Shown piece after piece: positions 33,901-45,900 of a stretch of DNA of 64,000 nucleotides. The stretch is taken from the NCBI GenBank assembly GCA_014607495.2, contig CP053155.1, forward strand, positions 3,162,001 through 3,226,000, written 5' to 3'. Made by a program: the position numbers and the translations under genes. Every line of letters begins with the position of its first letter. Within the stretch, counting starts at the first letter, position 1. The stretch is from Carposina sasakii (taxonomy: Eukaryota > Arthropoda > Insecta > Lepidoptera > Carposinidae). The notes beneath the pieces are model-generated. The model was not told the DNA's origin. It saw only the letters and a list, made by a program, of their open reading frames with translations, and ran no database searches.

Positions 33901-36900
33901 CTGGTACAAAAACTTCCGCGGCACAGTCGAAGGCTTCGGCGACAAATACGTCATTTCCGGCGAGGCGGCCATCTTGCCCAACGACAAGATAGAGATCACG
34001 GAGCTTCCGGTCGGCACGTGGACGCAGAATTACAAGGAGAATGTACTCGAACCTATGCTGGGGACGGATAAAGTGAAGCCGCTTATATCTGAGTATAGGG
34101 TGAGTGACTGTATAAATATTTAATTGTATCTGGCGTTACTATTCGGAAGTTAAAATTTGGCTTCTCGTTGCGATTGTAGTGATTTGTGTTCGTGATCATG
34201 AGTCGGCAGATCTGAGGGTCAGCGAAGGGTGTAGCCACGTCCCAAGACCTCAGGGGTCTTGGTGTGGAACTAGGCTAATATGTTGTCAAGTGTGTGAATA
34301 TGGTCAATTCTGAATGTTTTACTTAAACGTAAATTTAATCTTAGTCAGGTCTATCACTCTCCATTCTTAAGATAAATCGCTGGGAAAGGGACAGGTAGGA
34401 TTAATTTAACGTTTAGGTTTAAATGGGACTACACTAAGATACTATGAGGGGGGTGAAAAGGGAAGCACTTCCAGCCCCACCGGGCCACTACTTTTTGCAT
34501 TGGCCCATGTATATATTCCAATCATTGTGAAAAACTTCGTTATCGCGTTCTAGGATGAGGTTACTTATCATGTTTATTTATGTACTAGTGGACGCCCGCG
34601 ACTCGAAAAGACGAAAAAATAAAATGTCGAAATTATCCAGGATAAAAACAATTTTCCCGGGATAAAAATAGCCTATATGTTAAGTGGGATCTGTCACAAT
34701 ATATTCCTGAAAACCGCATCGAAATATGTTTAGCCGTTTCCGAGATTAGCGTGCACAAACGCACAGACAAACAGACAAAAATTCCAAAAATCTTTTTTTT
34801 GGGTACTATTGATAAAGGCGTTGATAAAGGTCTCCTATAATATTTTTCCTCATATATCTACCATGTACAGACATCGATCCGTTACACTTTTATTATATGT
34901 ATATAGATAGATGATAGATTGTTTGTCTTATACCCAGGAATACAACACAGACACGACCGTCCGGTTCGTAGTAACCTTACTGCCGGGCAAGCTGCCCGAG
35001 GTGGAGGCAGAGGGAGTGCACAAAGTGTTCAAACTGCAGACCACCATCTCCATGACCTGCATGAACGCCTTCGATAACAACTGCTGCCTCAAGAAGTAAG
35101 CATTTCTTATCTTACAGACGCCCCACACTGGCGTCTTATAGCGTTGACGCGTCTAAGAAAAGACGTTCATAAAACGCCAGTTTGGGGCGTTCTTATACAG
35201 GAATTCCAAAATGAAAATGATTATTTATTTGCTCAGAACTGTATAATAAAGTAATTCATTAAATTATTATTAGATTAGAGACGTGTTTCGCCAAAAAATG
35301 TGCCATCTAAACTTTTAAATAAATACATACATACATATAATCACGCCTATATATCTTATGGGGTAGGCAGAGCACCAAGGGCCGATAGAACCACATGGTG
35401 CCACTTCTGACCAATTTTGAGGGTATACTTGAGATGTACATGTTCAGTTAGTAGTGACAGGTGGTCAGCCCATCACCTACAAAACACCAAGATCCTCTTG
35501 TCCCTCTACTGACTTGTACAGTATGCCCGGGAAGAGAATTTTAAATAGACCACTTTTAAAAGTTAACTGGTTCTGGTAGACCCCCTACAACCCCCTATAG
35601 TCATGCACATCATCCTCCAAAGAGGTTGGGCTGAAGTGTGCAAATTAGGTGCCCTACAACACTTAATTTTTTTTCCTAACTACAATCTGTTAACATTTTT
35701 TAGGTATGACAAAGTGGACGAAATCCTTCGCGATTTCTACGACCTGCGTATAAAGTATTACGCGCGGCGCAAGGATTACCTCGAAGGGCAGGTAATGTGT
35801 TCACTTCATATACTTGAAAAATCTATATTAAAATAGTCACTTTAAACAGTGGTTCACTCAAGTTTCCCTTTAAAAGAGTAATCAAAATTAAGCTTCCTGT
35901 GCCCGTCCCATTACTTGGTGAGAGCTAGATATTATATTACATTTAAACGTCAAATCCACAGAGCTATGTAATAACTAGACAAAGTTGATATACTCGTATA
36001 CTCTTGTGTGTAAAACGGAGTTGCTAATTACAATACTTCTTGAGTCAGGACTGAATAAAGTTGCGCTAAAAGAAGTGCTTTGCCATCCCTTTTTACAACC
36101 GTAGGTACCATGCACTTATTTTGTCTAGTTATTACATAGCTCTATGGATTTGTAGGTAGCATACATACATACATGCTATGAGCGCTGGTTGACTTGTTGA
36201 AAAGTGACTTGCCTAAACAGCAAAATGGATTATTAGAAGGACTAAATAGTCCAGAGAAGAATATTAACGAATTTTAAAATAATTCACAGTTACAAGCCGA
36301 AGCAGACAAGCTAAGCAATCAAGCAAGGTTTATATTGGAGAAGTGTGACAAGGGCCTTGTGGTGGAGAACAAGAAACGGAAGGCCATGGTCGAGGAGTTG
36401 ATCAAACGAGGTATGTTGTTGTTTAACCACCTGTGATAAAAAGTAGGAGGTTGCCAATTTGTTTTCTGTGTGTTTGTACATCTGCTGGATGCAGCCCGCT
36501 TTCAACAGGTTGCAGTGGAGGTTGTTGGCCTATGCTCCGTAGTGGACTTAATATCTTAACATAAATATTTTGCAATGATTTGTTGAGGATGTTACCGAGC
36601 TTATTACACTCGTATGCACATCATCTAATCAATATTATTGTGAAAATCATCTTTTACAGAAACATAACATCTAACTTTCATAAGGAAATAAATAAATGCT
36701 AAGACCATCTCCTAATTGTTAAGATTTCTACATGCTTTGTGTTTGCTCAGTTTGGGGCTATATTTGAAAGGGGCTTTCGGCCTCTAACTTGCATTTATTA
36801 GTCCAAAGCAGTGGTTCCCAAAGTGGTCCAGGTGGGGGTCTACGTTAACGTGAAAAAATGGGGGTTCACAATTAATTTGTATGTGATGTGGGCCTGTAGG

Positions 36901-39900
36901 GGGTCCACCAGAACCAATTAACCTTTGAAAGGGGTCTATGAGGAATAAAAGTTTGGGAACCCCTGGTCCAAAGCATGAACACTCTGTGCTTACAACAAAA
37001 ATCTTTATTACAGGTTATGCGCCCGACCCTATTGCGGATTGGAAGAAACGCGCGGCGAAGATACAAGGACTGATGGCCATCGAGGATGACGAGAATGCAG
37101 ACTCTGAGGAGGAACCGGAGCCTGAACCTGAGAAGGGGAAACCTGCTGATCCAGGTCTATATTATAATTATGTACCTCAATACTAAAATTGTAGCTATAG
37201 ATTGTATTGAGGAGGTTTGGCGTCAGGCAGTAGCCCGCCGTAAAACAAATGCCAATTCTCTGTCAATGTGATTTTGGGATAATGACAGTAATAGATGACC
37301 TATTAATTTAATACTACTGTCAGTCTGCGGGATGCAGGCTAATTCCAACTGGTCTCTGATCATTGGAGGAGGCCCATTTTAACCCTGTTAATATTTGAAA
37401 TGTGAGAATTAATGATAATAGATATTAGTGTTTCGCGTAAAAACTAACAAACAGAATAACAAACAAAAACAACAAACACATGGGATAGAAATGCAAATTA
37501 ATTCAAAGTGGCTGGGCTGTGCAAATTGCATGTACGCTCAATCCCACATAGTAAATAATTAGTGTACCGCTGCTTTTATGTGTCTATGTCTTAAATAGCT
37601 ATTATACTTACTGGTATTTCAAATATTTTAATAATCAATTTCCTTTCCAGAGAAAGCATTCCAGCAACTGAAGGAGGTAAAGAAGTTTAACTATCTCCTC
37701 GGCATGTCAATGTGGATGCTGACCAAAGAGAAGAAAGACGAACTCCTCAAGCAGAGAGATCAGAAACTTTCGGAGCTGGCTGCTCTCAAGTTAGTTTTTA
37801 CTTCTTTAGATCCTGCTTCTGGGCCATCAAATATATGTTTTTGCTGATAGTGGACGCCAGCAACGCCGTCTGCGTATACTGCAGTAGTTACTAAGCATAT
37901 TCGCTGCAAACCAACACTAAAAAATACACTTAATGTTAAAAAATGGGAAACAATGTAAATTTTTAAATTTTTTAAAAATTACTTGATCATCACAATAGAC
38001 AGCTCGTGAAAGGTACTATGTGCAATCCAGCGCAGTCTATGTCCAGACACTTCCCAGCTATGGAACTCGCTGTAATGTAGTAAATTTGATATTTCTCAGA
38101 GCGAAATCTTCATCAACTCTATGGCGTGAAGACCTCGACGCTCTTCTACTGAAGTTGGATGAAGTGGAGGAGAAAGAGAGGCAAGAGGAACTCTCTGTCA
38201 ACAAGAAGAGTTCTAAGGCTTTGGTGAGATATTCATCATTGTCTAGGCTAAGCACACTCGGTGTTATTACAAAAGAGCTCCTAAAGTTAGACTCGATTTA
38301 AATGTGACATTTGACAGCAGAATGTATGGCATATCTGCCAAATTATAAGGCATGTTTAGCTTAAAAAATGTTTTAATTCTTTTGTAATAACACGGACTAA
38401 CTCCAATATCATTAATTGTCTATTCACACTACAGTTAAACGTTTTTAATGCGTCTGTACGCCTTACATTGTTACCTAACATTGTATTTTCCTATGAACCA
38501 CAATACATTATTTCTGATTCTAATTACATATCTTAAAATTATCTATTTCTTTGCTGCACATCAGAGTACGTCAGCTGTTAAATGTCTGTGTTTTTCTTAA
38601 TTATGCATGATTCACTTACTAACTTACTATTTGTGTAAGCACAATTTTAGCATTGCTTGGTTGACATTACAAGAATGTTATAATATATAGTTAATTGTGA
38701 TTTTATTATTCTTGCCTACATTAACATGCGCAGATGGACAGGATAAAGGTAAAAATCACGTGTTTTCTAACTGCATTCCTTTCAACATGTAATAAGCTAT
38801 CAAACATGTATAATCAAACATTTACCTAATGTATCAAAATTGCAATCCATAAAAATTTATTAAAATCATTACATATGAAATTTTAAATAATTATTTTTCT
38901 ACTTACAGATGGCTGGAAAGAAAAACCGCAAGTCGCTAATGGATATTATACCATCAGAGAACGGCCGCAGGATAGAGCCAAAGATATCTGAGGATCTGAT
39001 CAAGAGGATACAGGCTGCTGAGAAAGCCAAGACCAGGAAGGAGATCAAGAAGGAGTATGACCCGGTAAATGTTGTTTTTAATTAAATATATCGAGCTTTT
39101 GGCTACGACTGGCCACACTTACACAATCTCTGCGTACATGTTGTAAGAGTCAACTAAGGAACTTGGGCATTATCTCAGTGCGATAAGCAAGCAACTTTTT
39201 ACTTATCTATACATATAATAAAAATGTAACGGGTCTCAGTCTGTACATGGAAGATATATGAGAAAAAAATTATAGGAGACCTTTACAAACGCAATAGTAC
39301 CCAAAACAATGATTTTTGAAATTTTTGTCTGTTTGTCTGTGCGTTTGTGCACGCTAATCTCAGAAACGGCTGGACCGCTTTCGATGCAGTTTTCTGGAAT
39401 ATATTGTGACAGGTCCCACTTAACATATAGGCTACTTTTTAACCCGCGGAAAATGTTTTTATCCCAGGTAATTTCGACATTTTGTTTTTTTCTGTAGTCC
39501 ACGCGGACGGAGTCGCGGGCGTCCACTAGTTATTAATATCTCTTTCCGCTATGCTAGAAGTGGTTGGGGGGTCTCCTTTATGATTCGGCACCGGCTACCC
39601 CATTCTGGGAACACAGCCATGTGGGTTATATGCAGAGGTCGGAATTAGGTAGAGTCATTTATGTACTTGCATCGAAATGTTGATATTAATGTGGACCTTC
39701 CCAGGATTTCTAATGGACAATCCCGTGTGGCCAACAATATTACAAATAAATAATAATAAAACCCTCAGAGATAGACAAATAAAACAAAGATAATTAACAT
39801 AAAATTTCTGCTCTTTAAAATTAATACCGGAATTTGAGGCATATCCACTTTATTTTTTCGCTGTATGAAATCAGTGCAAGTACATAAATGACTCTACCTA

Positions 39901-42900
39901 ATTCCGACCTCTGGTTATATGCTAATGTTATTACGCGATCTTTGAGCACAGCCTTTGGGTAAAGTCCCTAATGGACCATTTCTTTTTAAGTTAGCATAAT
40001 AAAATACTGAAGCTGACCGCGGGACCAAACTGGAGAAGGGTTGCCCGAGACAGGCAACAATGGAAAAGCTTGGAGGAGGCCTTTGCTAAGAGGCACACCT
40101 AGAGCTGAGGGACATATTGTAAAAGCTCGGAATAAAGAGACTATATTATATTATAATAACCTATCATTATGGTCAATTCTGGCCACACTTTAACCTGAAC
40201 TTAATATTATGTTATGAATGAAGAGGGAAAGACCTGTCAAATTTCAGAATCACCATATTAACAAGCTAGGAACTATGGCTTTTAGTGTATTACTACTTAT
40301 ATCTGCTGTAATTTTTATAACAGGCAATATTTTTAATTCCAGGAGGACCCCACTGGAGTTTCTCCAGCTGGTACAGAAAAGAAACCGAAAGGAAGAGTCA
40401 AGAAAGAGAAGCCGGAAAAACCGGACAAGGCAGATAAAGACGGTCTCAAACAGTCCAAGCTCAACTTTAAGAAGGAACCTAAAAAGGTAAGATGTGATAT
40501 TGCTGTTGTAACTTTGAATGTTTTTTATGACGTCTATGTATGTTTTAGAAGATATTTGGACATTTTGGGAATGCTCAAGTAGACTTGTTTATAAATAAGT
40601 ATAAAAAATGTTTGAAAAACAACTGAGTTTCATTCTCACTTTTATTCTTTACGGTCGCCCAGGACTTTGTTCGCGTGAAAGGGCCGGCCCCCTGATTACG
40701 TAAAAGCAATAGCAAAGCCGAAGCCGCGCGATCGCGATAATTGAGAGTGCGGCGAGGTGCGCGGCGAGGTGCGGGGCGCGGGAGGACGCCGAGCGCTCGT
40801 TGCGCGCACGCACACTCTCTCAATTATCACAATCGCGCGGCTTCGGCTTTGCTATTGCTTTTACGTAATCAGGGGCGGGTGCCTAGTCATATATATAAAT
40901 CTTTCTCATTGAATCACACTATCAATTTAAAAAAACCTGATCAAAATCTGTTGCGTAGGTGTAAGCATACATAGGGTCAGACAGCGCGAAGCGACTTTGT
41001 TTTGTTGGAGAGCGAGTTTGTTTCTTCCAGCAAACCACTTGACATAGCAAAAGTTTTTTGTGTTACGTTTTTTGAAGTGAATAAGTTTTGTTATGTATAC
41101 GTTTGTGTTCCAGAAGAAGATGTCGTTCAGCGGCAGTGAGTCGGGTTCGGAGTCTGCGTCCGAGTCTGCTCCCGCACCGACCGCGCCTCGCGAGCGTGCT
41201 CAGGCGAGACGCGCTGCTACTAAGGTAGTCTAGCTGTTTAGTGTCCATTGCGCATATGTGCTTAACAAATTCACGTACATACTGTCTCGTATTTGTTTGT
41301 TCCCTCAATGAGTTCACAAGAACTGCAGTATTTGCGACATGTACATTGCGTGTTATGTATAAAAACTGTTATCGGGTTTTAATTTCCCCTGTGCGGTGTA
41401 GGCTACATTAACGGTTGTAACAACATCGCCTCTAGTTTCTTTCGTTGTCCTAGGTATGTGACGTCTCCATATTCCATGCACGGGGCGTAACTGCTGGACT
41501 GCAAGTAGACTGCAAAGTTATACTTATTTGATTACCTAATCTTATCTTATTTGTATTATCTAGTTTATGTATTACTACTCTATATGTCTGTCAAATCAAC
41601 TACATAGTTAGTTTATTTGTGATACATAGATAATTAATATATTGTTTAAATAGGTCCATTAGCTCCTCTGCGATCCGCCTATTTGGTATCTAAATCCTTA
41701 CTTCCCTACTAATATTATAAATGCGAAATCTGTCTATTGGTCTCTCTGTCTCGCTCGTCGGAGTAACGGACGACCACTAGTACATAATTGATATGTAATA
41801 ATATAGGTTATTCTCCAACAAAAACTTAATATTCCAGGTTCAAAAGTACAAAGACGGCTCGGAATCACCAGACTCGGAGCCGGAACTCCTCGACAACAAA
41901 GTGGACTCGGGTAGTGACGCACCGCGTGTGTTGTCTGATAGCGATGAGGATGACAAGCCCGCTAAGGAGAGGAAACCCGCTGAGATGGACTCGGGTGAGT
42001 GGCGCTTTGATTTTGCCATGTAAACATGTATTATCTGAGTGTATGTATATTTCATTGGCATGCTCTTTTTTTCTCATAGACCTCTTTTAAAAGTTAACTG
42101 GTTCTGGTGGACCCCCTACAGGCCTACACCACATACAAATTAAATGTGAACCCCCATTTTTTCACGTCAACGTAGACCTCCATCGACTCCACTTTGGGAA
42201 CCACTATTCAAAACTACAATCTAATATTACACATAACTGAACCTACCCGAAAGCTATCATGCATTGACCATATAATTAGTAATATCGACCTGGGTGTTGG
42301 CGAAGTACTCAAACTTGGTATCTCGGACCATGAAAGCGGACAAATGTTAAGTTTTCCCATGGAAATAAAAACACGACAACATAATATATGGTACAAGAAT
42401 GTCACAAAATACGATGATATAAATATACAGAAGTTCAAAGACCATTTAAAATGCTTAACATTCTATGATACCTATTATAAGAGTGATGTGAATGATGCTT
42501 TCAATTAATTTCATGATATATTCACATTACTATACAAATTGTCTTTCCCTCAAACAACGATAAAAATGATAAACCATAATCGTGGTCCGCGCTGGATCAC
42601 TCCCGGCCTCAGGAAAAGCACTGATTTCAATACTATAAAAACAACAATGAACATAACAAGAAAACATATCAAACATATGCCAAAATACTTAAAAAAAGTA
42701 TTATTGTCTCTAAAACAAAACATAATAATGACTATATAAGTCGAGCAAAAAACAAATGCAAAGCTGCCTGGACTCTAATCAATAATAAATATGACATATC
42801 CTATAATAATTCCAATGACATACTTGCAATAATTTCAAATGATAAAAAAAAAAATTAAAGATCCCCAAGATTGCAGAAGAATTCAATAATTATTTTATAA

Positions 42901-45900
42901 ACATGACAAATACTAACAACGTAGAAGTACACAATAATAACAGATACAGGCAAAAACTTTCCCCACCAATTCTAAATAGTATTTTTTTGCAACCCTGTGA
43001 CTCAGCTGAAGTTGCTAGGACTATTGCTTCCTTGATAAATACTGGTTCGAAGGGAATTCATGGCATCTCCACAAAGGTAATTAAGGCCAGCGTTAATGAA
43101 ATATCTCAAGTTCTATCTTTTATTATTAACTTATCGCTTGAAAAAGGATGCTTTTCAGAACGGCTGAAGAAATCCATCGTAAAACCGATTCATAAAAAAA
43201 ATGATAAAGACTGCATCAACAACTATCGTCCAATTACTCTCGTCCCGGTTATTTCTAAAATATTCGAAAAAATTATGCATAAACATATGATAAGCTTTAT
43301 TCAAAAACATTGTATAATAATTAACTAACAACATGGATTTCAAAAGCAAAAATCTACTCAGTTAGCAGCTTTTGACCTTGTAACCAATATAACGACCAAT
43401 ATGGATGAAAAAATCCATAACCTTGTATTGTTTTTTTGATATGTCGAAAGCGTTTGACTTTGTTTGCCATGAGATTCTCCTGTTCAAACTGAACCATTAT
43501 GGATTCAGAGGACCAGCGTTTAAGTGGATAAAAAGCTATCTCACAGACAGGAGCCAGTGCGTGGAAGTATGTCGTTTGAACGAGAAGTCAATGTTAACAT
43601 CCTATCGGTCCAGATTGAGGTGCAACAGATACAGGGGAGCGTATTGGGACCACTGTTGTTCCTGATAAATGACCTGCCCCTGATCACAACGCAAAAATGC
43701 ACTTTGTTCGCCGACGATATATCTGTAAATATAGTATGTAATGACCCAAACACATATGAAGATTATTTTAATTGTACGGCGTCCTCGATCATTGAATGAT
43801 TACAAAGTAACAATCTTAAGCCCAACTTAAGCAAGACTAACTATATCGAATTCTTAAATAAAGGAGTAACTGCATTACCACTAAAAATATGTTATAATGG
43901 TTCAGATCTAAGTCCACTGTTTGTATTTAGTGGGTACATTCCTGGGTATAAAAATAGATCATCATTGTGACTGGAAGGATCATATAGATTACCTATCTAA
44001 AAAAATTAATAGATTTGTTTTAGCATTTAGACATTTGAAGCAAACTACAGATCTACACACTGCTCTCATTAGAGCCTAAATAGCTTGTTGCATTTATGCT
44101 TGAGAGTCCTTACGCAGACGATTTTTTTCTTTAAACAAATGAGGCTATTTATGTTCGTTAATCTAGATAAAACTTGAAGGTAGATTTTTAAAAATAAATT
44201 TTATGATGTTCGTCAATCTCGCTGAAAATCGAAGATGCTGCAGTCCAGCATTAGTCTTGCAGTCCATTTTGATGAAATTTTTAATAATGAGAAGGAAGGT
44301 AGATCAGTATCGGTAATGCTGTGCTGTGGGTATGCCGGTAGCCTTATGGCGTGCCCTGGGGGAGGCCTACGTCCAGCAGTGGACTGCAACAGGCTGATGT
44401 GTTTGTGTAAGCGATAAGCTAGCAACTTGTCACTGATTGATCAACATCTATCCCTGCTATGCTAATCTGGGTGCAGTTCTGACTACCCCATTTCAAGAAC
44501 ACAGTCGTGTCTATACAGGATGATTTTTGGTCGTCAACGTTCCCGAAAACTACGGAATCTCCTCATCATCACGATCATTTTTCTCCATGGAAGCATACCT
44601 GGGAAGTGTCTGGTTTCCAAAATATTAGGGTCCAAAGTTGAGTAAATAGACTGCGTTTTTCTGCATAAATGCACATAGACGCGCGTAGCAGGATTTTTTC
44701 ACGAAAAATAATTAATATCTGTCTATAAAAAAACTAACATAAACACTAGACACTATAAATTTCGCACGACCAAGGAATTTTTTTTTTTTTTTTCCCAGCA
44801 TTTTTTTTGGCATAAACTTACTTTATTTCATGTATAGACTACGTACCCTTCGTTAAAGGTGGCCACAAAAAAACACCCTGTATGTATGTATTGCTAACTA
44901 AAACAGAACAATAATTTTACTAAACATATTTTAAAGTTACTGTACGGTGAGGTCCGTACATACGAAATGATAGGCCGTAGTTAAGATATAAAATAGAGAA
45001 ACTTTATTAATTCCAAACTATGGCTAAAATGGTATGATAATGAGTACACGCGGGTTGATTGGTGTCCGAACGTGAACTGGTTATAAAAAGCACAATAGGG
45101 TAAAAATGCTGACCGCGTGATAATGTACGCTGTTGCACCGTACAGTTACCATTGACTGTATTCTCTAGTTGTTAACAAAAACCATTTTGTGTTATTCCAG
45201 ATTGCCTGTTTGACTCCTTAATAGAAGACACAAAGAAGGAAGAGAAAGCCAAACCCAAAGCGAATAACAACTCATTTGTGTTATCCAGTGACAGTGAGAG
45301 TAATGTCTCTCCTCCTAAACAAGAGAAGGAGAAGAAAGTACCAGCTAAAAGGAAACTGATGAAGGTAGATAAGGAAGAGAAGAAGGAAAAGCCAAAAAAG
45401 AGGCCCGTTAAAGCTATGCTGAGTCAGGATAGTGATGATGATGACAGCATATTTGATACTAAAAAGGTGAGATATAATCTATACATATAATAAAAATGTA
45501 ACGGATCGCTATCTGTACATGGAAGATATGTGAGAAAAATTATTATAGGAGACCTTTATCAATGCAATAGTACCCAAAAGAATGATTTTTGGAATTTTTG
45601 TCTGTCTGTGCGTTTGTGCACGCTAATCTCAGAAACGGCTGAACCGATGCAGTTTTCAGGAATATATTGTGACAGGTCCCACTTAACATTATAGGCTACT
45701 TTTTTCTCGGGAAAATATTTTTATCCCGGATAATTTCAATATTTAGGTTTTTCTTAGTTCACGCGGACGGAGTCGCGGGTGTCCAATAGTTTATAATAAT
45801 GATTGGTTTCAGATAGAAGCCATATTGCATTGACCCCATAAATAATGGGTTAACCGTAGGAAGATGATGAATGGTTTCAGACATTTCGAATAGTCTGAAA

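Noticed and set aside
40575..40974. ORFs rich in Arg/Ala on both strands
   Set aside because: They arise from the GC-rich palindrome and a flanking repeat. The mirrored peptides reflect the inverted arms.
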